Positions 27,512 through 36,250 are shown, counted from the stretch's first letter. The stretch: DNA of 50,702 nt from Rhodospirillaceae bacterium bin65 (GCA_002238725.1 MPMX01000030.1:1-50702), one strand, 5' to 3'. Made by a program: numbers and translations. The notes: generated from the letters alone by a model not told the origin.

Positions 27512-27784
27512 TCGCTTCGCCTCCCGGATTGGGTTCCATTCGGAGCCGTGGCGCATCCCGGGACCATTTTCCAGCCCTCCCTCTCGGCATCCCTGCGGGG
27601 ATCGATCAGGTGGCCAATCTTTCGGTAGTGAGTCAGTCTGAAATCTGGGGCGGGAGGGCCAGACAACGACGATGAAGCCGGCCCTCCCTGTCGGCTCTCC
27701 TGCTGGACAGGATTCGGGCTGCCGACATTTGCATTCTCTGTCAGACAGACCTGACACCGTTACGGCGTCGTTTCAAGTCCGAAG

Positions 27785-28273
27785 CTATTTCAGCCGCTTC
27801 CCCCGCCGCCAGTGCCACGGCGCGACGTAGCGGCCGGCGTGCATCCCGACCTTGCGGCGCCGCGCGGCTTCCTCGTCGGCAATGTAGCGCATCGAATTGC
27901 GCCGGTAGACCAGCGCATACCCCTGCCGCACCAGCCACCGGTTAAGATTCCGCCCACCGACGAAGCAGGTGCCGAGGGCTCGGCCGTAGCGCTCGCGCTG
28001 CACCGCCAGATCGCACCGTGCGGGGCTGTAGCCGATCGCATTCTTCAGCGCTTCGGTGGCGGCGCAACCGCATCGGTACTGTCGCCCCTGTTCATCCAGG
28101 CACGACTGAAGGCGCTCCGGCGCGTCAATTCCTTGCAGCCGGATGTTGAGGCCGCGGATCTCAATGGTGTCGCCGTCGATCACGCGGGCCGGGCCGGTGA
28201 TGCTCTCCTGGGCGGCAGTGGCGCTTTCCGATACGGCGAGCGCAAACGCTGCGATAAACAAGATGGCGCGCAC
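27785..28273 (-). CDS. Exported thermonuclease-family (SNase) nuclease
   Basis: This 162-residue protein has a signal peptide ('ILFIAAFALAVSESATA') and a staphylococcal-nuclease domain. Family motifs include 'GPARVIDGDTIEIRG', 'NIRLQGIDAPE' with the first catalytic arginine, 'RERYGRALGTC' with the second arginine, and 'LNRWLVRQGYALVYRR'. It probably cuts nucleic acid in the periplasm or outside the cell, using calcium. The four-cysteine cluster around 'SCLDEQGRQYRCGC' occurs in many proteobacterial relatives. It stands alone. Confidence 0.88.
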   Translation of the reverse strand: MRAILFIAAFALAVSESATAAQESITGPARVIDGDTIEIRGLNIRLQGIDAPERLQSCLDEQGRQYRCGCAATEALKNAIGYSPARCDLAVQRERYGRALGTCFVGGRNLNRWLVRQGYALVYRRNSMRYIADEEAARRRKVGMHAGRYVAPWHWRRGKRLK

Positions 28274-28629
28274 TAATTCCCCGCATGTCGCAAGATATGG
28301 GATGGTCGTATGGCCTTCGGTGGAGAGGCTGCCGGATCGCTGTCGCGACCCGGCCCGTCATCGGTGGGTCCGGCAACTCCGTGGCATGGGCGAGCCGGAA
28401 CGGACAAACGACAGGTTTCTTGTACCTACCACACCGTTAGCCGTCAGCATTGCCCCTGCTGTCGATCGGCGTGTAGATTGAACGCTGATCGGCAGGTTAA
28501 CTCATTGATTTTCCGCAACCCAATGGGGTCAAACCTGGGCGCCGAACAACAAGTGGAGCGGGGCCCTGCGGCCGAATGGTTGGCGAAGCGCGCCGTCTCC
28601 TGCGCCATCCGACCGCTTCGTTATGGCTG
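28274..28629. other. Gene-less stretch
   Basis: The left end holds the SNase promoter. Open frames on the plus strand have no motif. No terminator hairpin with a T-run was seen for the lipoprotein gene that ends at 28,630. Confidence 0.4.
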
Positions 28630-29646
28630 TCAGTTCGCTTTCTGTGGCACCAGAGAACCAGTAAACAACGCGCTAAAGCTACCGCTGCTGCCGTCGGCTT
28701 CGCCGAACCGCACGTCGGTGGATCCCGCCGCAAGCCTCGGGTTGCCGTCGGTAGCGGACCTGTTGGAGAGCCTACCGCTCCATTGCCCATCCGACCCTGT
28801 CACCGAGCGTTCTGGATGGGTGACGGCGACGTCGGTGCTCGCGAATGCGCCGTCGGCGCCAATCTTTGTCCGGCCAAAATGAAGCTCGTAGTCTTTCGGC
28901 GACGCCTTAGGCAATTGAGCCCGCCATCCCAATATCGAGTACAAGTGCTCACGCGTGATCTCGATGTCGCCGACACAACCGATACACCCTGAAATTGTGT
29001 TGTCGCCGAAATTGGCCATCAAGGTGATTGTTCCAACGAATTCCTCAGTCGAGACCGACGCATCGACATCGGCCCAATTTCTGCCGTAGCGATAACTGTA
29101 CACGCCTCCAGCGTTGCCGATATAGGTTGCGCGGCCCGAGACGGGCAATTGTGGCGGGGTTGGCGGGGCGGTTTTCCGCCCCCCCCCAAAACCACAGAAA
29201 AACGCCCGCCAGAGCGGGCGGGTCCCCTCTGCCGCAGGCCCGCCGACAAACGCAGAGACATCGGCCTGCGAGAGCGGCAGGTTCCTGAGTCGCGTAGCAC
29301 CGGGAAAATGCAGCCAATACCCAGCCGCCAAATAGTCGCTTGGATCGTCGTTGTCCCAACTTACCAGGACATATGCGAGGGAAATGCCCTCCGTTAGTGT
29401 CTTGACCAAAGCCCAGCGCCGCCCAGCGTGATTGGGAATGAACGGAGCCCAAGGGAAGCTGTACCATTCGTCCCTCAGGCTGTTGAATTTTTCTTTACCG
29501 CCATCTTTGCGGTTGACCGCAATTCTGAGTACCTCGCCGTCAAAACTGGTTTGCCTTTCGATACCGCTTGCGGCATCTCCGCGTCCACCACAGGCAGCCA
29601 AGGCTACCGCTACCGCGATGCAGATTAAGAAGTTGACGACTTTCAT
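28630..29646 (-). CDS. Surface lipoprotein with TbpB-like barrel and poly-C tract
   Basis: This is a 338-residue predicted lipoprotein. The signal 'FLICIAVAVALAAC' ends at Cys19. The N-terminal half (about 20-150) is aromatic-rich ('WYSFPWAPFIPNHAGRRWAL') and unfamiliar. After a linker with GFGGGRKTAPPTPPQ, the C-terminal half shows the barrel pattern 'EFVGTITLMANFGDNTISG', 'WSGRLSNRSATDGNPRLAAG' and 'SSGSFSALFTG', like the C-lobe of transferrin-binding protein B relatives. A run of nine C at 29179-29187 (nine G on the coding strand) lies at the linker. Gain or loss of one base would cut the protein short, so expression could switch on and off. The ligand is unknown. Confidence 0.7.
   Translation of the reverse strand: MKVVNFLICIAVAVALAACGGRGDAASGIERQTSFDGEVLRIAVNRKDGGKEKFNSLRDEWYSFPWAPFIPNHAGRRWALVKTLTEGISLAYVLVSWDNDDPSDYLAAGYWLHFPGATRLRNLPLSQADVSAFVGGPAAEGTRPLWRAFFCGFGGGRKTAPPTPPQLPVSGRATYIGNAGGVYSYRYGRNWADVDASVSTEEFVGTITLMANFGDNTISGCIGCVGDIEITREHLYSILGWRAQLPKASPKDYELHFGRTKIGADGAFASTDVAVTHPERSVTGSDGQWSGRLSNRSATDGNPRLAAGSTDVRFGEADGSSGSFSALFTGSLVPQKAN
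29179..29187. repeat. C9 homopolymer inside a lipoprotein gene
   Basis: Nine consecutive C bases within the coding sequence at codons 154-156. In the present form the frame is open through it. Homopolymers of this length are prone to slippage. Confidence 0.9.
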
Positions 29647-29883
29647 CGGACGGTTCTCTGTGGCTCTATAAAACAGCGAACGTAGAGGAGAATTCGCCGC
29701 TCCACAATTCGATGTCCGATTCGACCGATTCGTGCCTTTGGATGTCAGGACTTGGTCGTTTGCGGCCAGGACAAAACATCTTCCGATACCCCACATCTCC
29801 GGTCCACGTTCTGTCGCGGAGCTCCGGTCTGTCCTGGTCAGGCCCGCGTTGGCATCATCACTAGGCGGCATGCCCAGTCGCCG

Positions 29884-30508
29884 ATGCAGGGTAACGACGA
29901 ACGCATGGCCGTCCCCCGAATCGTCATCGAGCCGTTCGACCCGGGCCGGCACGACCGGTCGGGCTTTTCCTGCGGAACGGGACCGCCTCGACGCCTTTCT
30001 GCAGTTCACCGCCCGGAAGCAGCAGAAGGACGACTTCACGCGGGTCTTCGTGGCAGTGTCCGACGGGTCGCCCGAGATCCTCGGCTACTGTGCGATGAAC
30101 GCCCATGCGGTCGCGACATCCGACCTCGGGGCGGACCGTCCCCGGCGAACCCCCAGTACCGGCGGCATCCCGGCACTCTATCTCTCCATGATCGCAGTTG
30201 ACCGAAGCCGGCAGGGCAAGGGTCTCGGATCGGACCTTGCGATCGACGCGCTCGGCCGCGCCCGGAGCGTCGCCGGCGAAATTGGCCTCAAGCTGGTCGT
30301 TCTGGATGTCATCGACGACGACGGGAGCGCGGTCTTTGCACACCGCAGAGGATTATACCGCAGGCTCGGTTTCCGGAGCTTCCAGGATCGCCCCGAGCGA
30401 ATATTCATCGCCATCGACACGATACGGGCCATGTTCGGCGATGGAGAGCCCTTGGGGCCGGTGATGACGGACAGGGGCCCGTTTCTCGACGGCCGTCCGT
30501 GCCGTTGA
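29884..30508 (+). pseudogene. GNAT acetyltransferase (TacT-like), single-base frameshift
   Basis: The start region 'MAVPRIVIEPFDPGRHDRSG' and 'FSCGT' is in one frame. The remainder, 'RLDAFLQFTARKQQKDDFTR', 'GGIPALYLSMIAVDRSRQGK' and 'GLGSDLAIDALGRA', is in the next. Removing one G from GGG at 29979-29981 would restore 'FSCGTDRLDAFLQ', exactly the family pattern. The acetyl-CoA loop 'R.QGKGLGSD' is intact. Close relatives are toxins of type II systems with a DUF1778 antitoxin upstream, but none is seen here. The C-terminal tail after 'TIRAMFG' reads into an IS3 remnant on the other strand. Either it is dead or the frameshift is a sequencing error. Confidence 0.75.
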
Positions 30509-30600
30509 GCCCCCTTCAGGAACTCAAGCTCCAGGGCCTGCTTGCCGACCAGGCGCTCGAGGGCCGCGATCCGGGCTCCTATCCTGGATCGTGCTGGCCG
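30444..30600 (-). pseudogene. IS3-family OrfA C-terminal remnant
   Basis: 'RIAALERLVGKQALELEFLK' followed by 'GPLSVITGPKGSPS' matches the leucine-zipper end and tail of IS3-type OrfA ('LER..GRQ.LELEFLKGAL...SVITGP'). The helix-turn-helix before it and OrfB after it are missing. It overlaps the tail of the acetyltransferase gene on the opposite strand. Confidence 0.6.
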
Positions 30601-30766
30601 CCTCGGCGTCCGCGTCGAAGGCGCCGGGTGAGGCGCAGAGGAAGATGCTCGCGACGTACTGGTGCTCAAGCTGACCTAGACAGCAACCGTACCGCCCGCC
30701 TGCTGCGGATAACTGGCTTGTCGCCCCCGGACTCGCGGCGGTCGCCGCGGCGGGCTACTTACCCAC

Positions 30767-30901
30767 ATGGACCGCTACGTCACCGAGTTCGCCGGCCTGG
30801 ACAACAATCGTGAAGCCGGGACCGGCAGGCAGATGCGCGATTTGGCAAGAGGGATGGTCGGTCGCTGCCTGAAATACGACGACCTTACCGCGGACTATTG
30901 A
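30767..30901 (+). pseudogene. IS1595 (ISXO2-like) transposase C-terminal remnant
   Basis: A 44-codon stretch from ATG 30767 reads 'MDRYVTEFAGLDNNREAG', 'RQMRDLARGMVGRCLKYDDL' and 'TADY', ending in TGA. Intact IS1595 transposases end with 'L.RYV.EFAGRHN.RE.DT..QM..LA.GMVGKRL.Y..L'. Only the C-terminus remains. Confidence 0.7.
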
Positions 30902-31281
30902 CCGGCGAGAAAAGAGCGGCTGAGGCGCCGCTCAAGGTACGTGAACAAACGGATGATTGGGGGAGTATCCGCAGGATCAGACTATCCTGCAGAGGTCTCC
31001 ACGTCCAGCCTCGTCAATGCGGTCGCTGACGCTTCAATTCCTTCATCAATCTCTTCGATGGCGCGTGCGAGGTCGCTGGCCTGTTCCGGTGGGAGTAGGA
31101 ACTTCAATCAGGGGACCGGCCGTCCTGGCGCGATCATGGTCTTAAACCGAACTGCAATCCCTATTTTCGAAAAATCCGTTGCATACCCGCTCTGAAAATA
31201 TTGACCGTCATCCATGAAAAGTCTTCCTTGTGGTGGGTTATTGAAGCGCCGGGCGGAAGTAGCGTCGGGCGCTTCGTCTTT
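30902..31281. other. Mostly gene-less; possible minus-strand gene remnant
   Basis: On the minus strand from ATG 31137 to TAG 30984 a frame reads 'LKFLLPPEQASDLARAIEEI' and 'DEGIEASATALTRLDVE' after an in-frame TGA near its start. The helical, charged pattern looks like real protein, perhaps a small antitoxin-like gene that has lost its start. I cannot name it. Confidence 0.35.
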
Positions 31282-32745
31282 CTATTGCCGCTGCGCGCCG
31301 AATCCAGCGGCGAGATCGTGACGGCGCAGGGTGCCCCCCACCTTCCGGTGGCTTGCCCCGTAGAATACGCCCGTCACCTTTCCTGTATCCCCGCCGGTCT
31401 CGTAGAACACCTGTCCGTTGACCGCGATGCGGTAGTTGAGATCGCCGTCGCCCCATTGCGCTCCCGTGCCGATCGCGCCGGGCGCTGCGTGCGCCGCCCA
31501 TTTCTCCAGTCCGGTGAAATCGAGCGCGCCGCGCAGCGTGCCGAGCTGCACGGTCATGTCGGCCGCGCCGGCAACGGCCTCGGCCTGCGGCGTGAGGCCG
31601 GCCAGGCGCCCCGACCATGTCGCACTGCCGGACCGCGACCCGCCGGCCAGAGGCGGCGAGGGGTCGAGCGCCATCGCGTAGGGCCGGACGTTGCCGTTCT
31701 GCCAGACGGCCCCGAAAATCACGGCATCGAACCGGCCGGGAATGTAGCCGAGCTGCCCGTAGACGTGAGTGGAGACATCGTTCCAGGGGCCCAATGATGT
31801 GTGGTCCAGGTCGCCAGCCGGCGTCCCTGCCGACAGGCGGCTGTAGATGGCGTAGAGAGCGGCTTCGTCCAGCCGGTCGAGAACGAGCCATTGCCCTTGC
31901 CCCTCGTCTCCTGCCGGGTGCATGACAGTATCGGGGAACGTGGCCGGATCGACGTGGCCCCTGCCCAACGTGTGCAGAATCTCATGGAGCAGAACGAAAA
32001 CACGATGGCGCCCGGCCCTGGTCCGGTTTGGATCGACCACCAGCCCGCCGGAAACGACACGACCATTTTCATTGAACCAGCCGGCGCAGCCGATCGCGCG
32101 CGCCGAACAGCCGCCATCCGGCCATTGATCCTTGGGGAGGAACGCGACCGTGATAACCCCGCGTTCCTGATCCGCCGTCCGGGCTGCCGGTGTACCGTCA
32201 AGGCGGATTTGCCAGTTTGCCGGAAGCGCGCTGTTGATGAGACGGACCGCCAATTCGGTGTGCTGCATGTCCGAACTCGACGACCCCTCGACCAGACGGA
32301 CGACCGGCGGAGTGTTGCCCCATCGCTGGACGACGCCCTCCGAAAAATGGTTTGCGTCGGCGCGCAGGTAGCGCAGCAGCTCGCTGGCGCTTACGCCGTC
32401 CCGGAGCCGTATATGTCCGATCTCCGCCCCACCATGGCGGGCGGAGAGGCTGGACGGGTCGCAAGACCGCGTCGTGCACCCCCGCGTTATGTGAGCGAGC
32501 AGCGGGTTCGGGTCGACCCCGCCGACGAACGCGAAATTCTGCGCGTCGTTCCTGAGGACCGGCTCGTTGCTGGCGCGCGCGGCCGCAGTGGCGCCGCCGC
32601 CGAGTGGGGCCGCCTGGTTTCGGTCAAAAGACGGAGTGGCGACCGGCTGCGCAGTGGTGGGCGTTCTGGCGGTGTTACCGCTCCCACCTCCGGCGCAGGC
32701 AGCAAGCATGGTTGCCGCAGCCAACGCGGCAGCGGATTTTCTCAT
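31282..32745 (-). CDS. Lipoprotein metzincin protease fused to a TbpB-like barrel
   Basis: This is a 487-residue predicted lipoprotein: lipobox MLAAC with Cys17, then a low-complexity linker. The middle carries a metzincin-type zinc site 'FVLLHEILHTLGRGHVDP' (His254, Glu255, His258, His264) and a Met-turn 'PDTVMHP' (Met275), the signature of matrixin/astacin-like peptidases. Paired cysteines (90/95, 213/220) may form disulfides. From about 320 a barrel domain follows ('FDAVIFGAVWQNGNVRPYAM', 'SATWSGRLAGLT', 'DLNYRIAVNGQVFYETGG'), ending 'RHDLAAGFGAQR' like TbpB-type lipoproteins. It would sit at the outer membrane with a ligand-binding barrel and a protease on the same chain. The start at 32745 is fixed by the signal peptide. 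Confidence 0.8.
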   Translation of the reverse strand: MRKSAAALAAATMLAACAGGGSGNTARTPTTAQPVATPSFDRNQAAPLGGGATAAARASNEPVLRNDAQNFAFVGGVDPNPLLAHITRGCTTRSCDPSSLSARHGGAEIGHIRLRDGVSASELLRYLRADANHFSEGVVQRWGNTPPVVRLVEGSSSSDMQHTELAVRLINSALPANWQIRLDGTPAARTADQERGVITVAFLPKDQWPDGGCSARAIGCAGWFNENGRVVSGGLVVDPNRTRAGRHRVFVLLHEILHTLGRGHVDPATFPDTVMHPAGDEGQGQWLVLDRLDEAALYAIYSRLSAGTPAGDLDHTSLGPWNDVSTHVYGQLGYIPGRFDAVIFGAVWQNGNVRPYAMALDPSPPLAGGSRSGSATWSGRLAGLTPQAEAVAGAADMTVQLGTLRGALDFTGLEKWAAHAAPGAIGTGAQWGDGDLNYRIAVNGQVFYETGGDTGKVTGVFYGASHRKVGGTLRRHDLAAGFGAQRQ

Positions 32746-33009
32746 CAGCTTCTCAATATTGTTTCTCCCGTGAGTCAGGAGCCCGGCCGCCGGCCTGGCG
32801 CCAGGCCGTCGCAAACCGACAGGGAATTCATGAGGCGCCGCCCGGTCGCCAGGTGCGGGGAACTGCCCCGCACCGGATACAAGGGCTGTCCGGCGGGCGG
32901 CCCGACCCAGGGTCGAGGCCATGGCGGTTTGCAGGGAAAATCGTGCGGCGGCTGCCGGGAGCTGTCAAGCGCGACAGGTTGAGGCGCGCAGGGATACAAG
33001 GGGATTCCG

Positions 33010-33165
33010 ATGCACGACGACAGGCCCGTCGTGCGGCTCGGGCCGTCGTCCTGCCAGCCCGGCAAAACCGGACTCGAAGTGGAAGTGCGGATCAAGGCCA
33101 TGCCGGAAGAACTTCTCCGAGCCGTCGTGCGCGACGTGGAGATTGAGCGGGTCAACGACAGCTGA
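33010..33165 (+). CDS. Small 51-residue protein, unknown
   Basis: Start ATG 33010 follows AAGGGG by seven bases. The frame reads MHDDRPVVRLGPSSCQPGKT, 'GLEVEVRIKAMPEELLRAVV' and 'RDVEIERVNDS'. The balanced charged composition and good ribosome site argue for a real gene. It sits just before a broken P-loop ATPase gene and may once have been its small partner. No family is recognised. Confidence 0.5.
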   Translation: MHDDRPVVRLGPSSCQPGKTGLEVEVRIKAMPEELLRAVVRDVEIERVNDS

Positions 33166-33319
33166 TTTCAGCCAAGTGTCATTCCAGCCTGCAATTGGGC
33201 AATTTTTGCCGGCTGCTGGAGTGGGCCTCCCGGGCCGGACAGTCGGTGTGAATCGCTTCGGCCAGTGTGCCGGGCACCCGAGGGATCGACGCCCCTGACC
33301 GGCATTCCGCAGGCCGGCC

Positions 33320-33677
33320 GACAACCGCCACTCGTGGATCAAGGGCGACCTGGCGGGCCCCGCGTTTGCAGGCGAGCCGCTGCCGCGCGGCCATGCCGTC
33401 ACAGGTCACGTTCCACGCCGAGACAGGCAGCGCGGATCGGGCTGCCACGCCCGAAATCCCTCTTGATCCCGGCCGCGTCGCAATCGTCGGCGCGCGAGGA
33501 TCGGGAATGACGGCGTCGGTCGAGGAAATCGCGGCAGGCTGCGACGGGATCGCGGCGGCGGGCCGGGATGCGGACGAGAACATCAGCCCTTCGTTGCCGG
33601 CGCGGGCGCGTCGGTTGAGCGCTGCCCGGGGTTCGGCGGCGCGCGTCTGGATGCCACCATCGCCGATGAGATCCTGA
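33320..33677 (+). pseudogene. P-loop ATPase (TrlF-like) fragment with damaged Walker A
   Basis: One frame gives 'DNRHSWIKGDLAGPAFAGEP' and 'LPRGHAVTGH'. After a frameshift near 33,425 another gives 'AATPEIPLDPGRVAIVGARG' and 'SGMTASVEEIAAGCD', where GARGSG(K)T is expected but the Walker lysine is replaced by methionine. A lead-in of the 'H.W.KGD' type before a P-loop is found in TrlF-like proteins (PHP domain plus AAA-like ATPase), some of which act in defence or DNA repair. Only the junction region is left. An IS66 fragment abuts it. Confidence 0.5.
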
Positions 33678-33728
33678 GCGTCGCGGCGCCCTTGACCGTG
33701 GAAGCCTCGTCGAAGGCCGAGCGGACAG

Positions 33729-33953
33729 GCCGCGGCGACCTGCCCGCCACCTGGAGGGCGTTGAAGCCGGAACCGATGTCGGCCCGGAAGATCCCGGCGA
33801 AGGTCCCGGCGAAGGTCCCCAGGTGTTTGACCGGGTGATCGCCGGACCGGTCCCGCGAGTTGCGGAACAGCGGGCCGGCGGGTCCGGGCCGCCGATCGGC
33901 CTGTCGTCGCGCCCATGGACCCAGGCCCGGTCCGTGGCGGTCTTGTCTTGATC
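33729..33953 (-). pseudogene. IS66 tnpC internal fragment, frameshifted
   Basis: 'ATDRAWVHGRDDRPIGGPDP' and, in the next frame, 'LFRNSRDRSGDHPVKHLGTF' and 'ADIGSGFNALQVAGRSP' match the middle of TnpC (compare the fused transposase at 18.6-18.8 kb). The break is near 33,870, and 'AGTFAGIF' looks like a small internal duplication. No ends or other IS66 genes are attached. Confidence 0.7.
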
Positions 33954-34107
33954 CTTGCGCTCCCAGGCGAAGTATTCGGCAACTGGAATCCAAATGTCAG
34001 CTCGCGCCAATACTCTCGGGAATGCCGAGACAAGGGATTCATGGAAAGAAAAATCTAAGAATACCTGATATCTGGATCCCTTTAGGTCTTATCCATTCCA
34101 ATTGGCT

Positions 34108-35268
34108 TTACAATTTACTGCTGATACTGTCAGCAACTCTTGCGGCCGCGCTGTTGATCGAATCGCGTGCGAGATGGGCGTAACGGGCCGTGGTCTGCAC
34201 CTGTGTGTGCCCGAGCAGCTTGCCGATCATCGGCAGGCTCTCGCCGAGAGCAAGCGCACGCGAGGCGAAGGTGTGCCGCAGGTCGTGGATGCGCACGCCC
34301 TCCAGCCCGGCGCGTTCGCGAATGATGGTCCAGGGGCGCTGCAGGCTGCCGATATGCGAGCCGGGAGCCTGGCCTGCGATAACCCAGGGGCTGCCGCTCT
34401 CCCGCGGTATCGCTGACAGGACGGCGCGCGCATCGGGACTGAGCGGTACGAACCGGCCACCGGTCTTGCTGTCCGGAAGCTCGATGCAATCTTCCTTCAC
34501 GTATTCCCAGCGCAACTTCTGGATTTCCGACAGCCGGCAACCGGTGAGCAGCAGCAGCCGGAAAGCGGCGACCGCAGACGGCATCGAGCGCTCGGCCCTC
34601 CGCAACACCGCCCCCAACCGCGCAATTTCCTCCTCCGACAGGAACCGCTCCCGCTTGTACTCCTTGTACGGCTTGATGTGGCGACAGGGATTGGTGCCGT
34701 CCGCCCGCCAGCCCCAGACCTCGGCGAGCGTGAACATCTTCGAGAGAATTCCGAGAACCCGATTGGCTTGATAGGGCGTGCTGCGCAAGCCGTAATGGAA
34801 CGTTGCGACGTCGCTTCGATGAACGCGGTCAACCGGCAGGCCGCCCAGCTCCGGCGCGATAAATCGTTCCACCATGCGTCCGTAGTGAGCCTGCGTGCCC
34901 GGTTTGCAGTGGACGACCACATGTTCGTCCATGAACCGGCGCCCCAGGTCGGCGACGCTTGGCGACCCTGGCTGGTGCGAAGCCGTTTCCGTTTCGGCCC
35001 CACGCGGGTCGATGCCTTTCATTGCCAGGGCGAGGAATTCGAGCGCCTTGGTTCGTGCCTGGTCCGGGGACATCGGGCCATGCCGCCCCAGGGTGAACCA
35101 GCGCAACTTTCCGCGAACGCGGGCCTGAAGGATGTAGGTCTTGCTGCCGGAAGCGCGAACGCGAAGGCCGAATCCGGTCAGGGAGCCGCACCAGTAGACG
35201 GAATCGGACCCGGTCGCCTCGATGGCATCGACCGAGCGCTTCGTGAGTTTGGAAATGCGGTTTGCCAT
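34108..35268 (-). CDS. Tyrosine-type site-specific integrase
   Basis: This is a 386-residue, apparently intact recombinase. The N-terminal arm-binding domain ('LTGFGLRVRASGSKTYILQA', 'LGRHGPMSPDQARTKA') is followed by the core-binding and catalytic domains. Active-site residues are Arg245 (TGCRLSEI), Lys268, His328 and Arg331 (IHDLRHTF), His354 (LGHTQ) and Tyr363 (TARYAHL). Such enzymes insert and excise genomic islands or prophages. The gene lies at the boundary between the IS-rich region and the core block with dnaA, and its upstream region has direct repeats (35313-35332) that look like arm sites. No tRNA target is adjacent. Confidence 0.93.
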   Translation of the reverse strand: MANRISKLTKRSVDAIEATGSDSVYWCGSLTGFGLRVRASGSKTYILQARVRGKLRWFTLGRHGPMSPDQARTKALEFLALAMKGIDPRGAETETASHQPGSPSVADLGRRFMDEHVVVHCKPGTQAHYGRMVERFIAPELGGLPVDRVHRSDVATFHYGLRSTPYQANRVLGILSKMFTLAEVWGWRADGTNPCRHIKPYKEYKRERFLSEEEIARLGAVLRRAERSMPSAVAAFRLLLLTGCRLSEIQKLRWEYVKEDCIELPDSKTGGRFVPLSPDARAVLSAIPRESGSPWVIAGQAPGSHIGSLQRPWTIIRERAGLEGVRIHDLRHTFASRALALGESLPMIGKLLGHTQVQTTARYAHLARDSINSAAARVADSISSKL

Positions 35269-35312
35269 ATCGTCGACGCCCTGCTCCTGGAGAGGGCGTC
35301 AGACTAGCGATT

Positions 35313-35332
35313 TGGCAAACAACTGGCAAACA
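35313..35332. repeat. Direct repeats upstream of the integrase
   Basis: TGGCAAACA occurs at 35313-35321 and 35324-35332, one helical turn apart, about 45 bases before the integrase start. This is the form of integrase arm-type sites or an autoregulatory site. Confidence 0.5.
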
Positions 35333-35449
35333 GATTAGATCAACAATAAGGCTCCGTCTGTCGCCGGATGTCCAGTTTGAGCCTAAAAAAAATCCTTTAA
35401 TTTCAGCTGATTATCGCACTCCTGAGCAGCAACGGACGCTTTCTTGACA

Positions 35450-35611
35450 TCAAGTCGTCATGAGGAGCGTGACCTCACGCTCCAGATCGGCGACACGCTT
35501 GTCCATGCCGGCCTTGGCCATCGACGCGGCCGAAGCGGCCGACATCGAAAGTGCCAGGGCAGTACCGGCAAGGAGGGCGTATTTGCCTACGGATTTGACG
35601 ACTCCCGTCAT
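35450..35611 (-). CDS. Small exported protein or truncated porin-like N-terminus
   Basis: This 53-residue product starts MTGVVKSVGKYALLAGTALA (ATG 35611 right after GGAGAGGGAG). The signal peptide ends 'SMSAASAASMA', followed by a short coiled coil 'MDKRVADLEREVTLLMTT' and a stop. Longer alphaproteobacterial outer-membrane proteins begin with just such a signal plus a coiled coil 'LE..V..LE'. The early stop lies about 180 bases from the integrase start. It may be the 5' piece of a gene cut by island integration, or a genuine small periplasmic protein. Confidence 0.5.
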   Translation of the reverse strand: MTGVVKSVGKYALLAGTALALSMSAASAASMAKAGMDKRVADLEREVTLLMTT

Positions 35612-35920
35612 CTCCCTCTCCAATGCTGATGCGTTTCCCGCCGGCGGGGCCACCCGGCCCCGAACGGGCTAACGCCTGGTTGAACACCGAAACATGCCGT
35701 CCGGAACGGTTTATCCCCGCCTGCCGCGCCCCTTTCGGGGAATGCGGCGGACGGGGACCGGCCCGGTCGGCAGGGCGGGTATAGCGAAGCCGGGGCGGCG
35801 GGTACAGCCCGGGTTGCGGCGGCGGGGCCCCGAATCCGCCCGATCCGCCCATTTACTTCTACAGTGTTGCAAATCCGCAACAGGTTGCCGGCCCGATCTC
35901 AAGCTCTAAAAAATTCGCCG

Positions 35921-36250
35921 CCCCGGACAGAGCGCGGCGACGTTCCGGGGACGAGGGGCCACAGGCCAAGGTCTTTCGGGTCGTCCGCTGCCGATACGAA
36001 CTTTGCCGCCTTTATCCCGAAATCCCGAGTTTTGTCTCCCCGGACGGAGCGCAGCGACGATCCGGGGACCAGGAGCCACAGGCGAAATGTTTCGGGTCGG
36101 CCGCTGCCGATACGAACTTTGCCGCCTTTATCCCGAAATCCCAAGTTTTGTCTCCCCGGACGGAGCGCAGCGGAGATCCGGGGACCAGAGCCACAGGCTG
36201 AGGCCTGTCGGGTCGTCCCTGGGCCCCGGATCAAGTCCGGGGCGGCAAAG
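35921..36250. repeat. Tandem array with a period of about 116 bp, built on palindromes
   Basis: Units start at 35921, 36038 and 36154 (spacing 117 and 116). Each opens with a palindrome of the form CCCCGGACGGAGCGC...GATCCGGGG and continues through shared text such as GATACGAACTTTGCCGCC and AAATCCC(A/G)AGTTTTGTCT. The third unit changes after 36215 into a second palindrome type, GCCCCGGATCAAGTCCGGGGC (36223-36243). These are alphaproteobacterial REP-like elements. The spacing shows local amplification. Confidence 0.85.
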
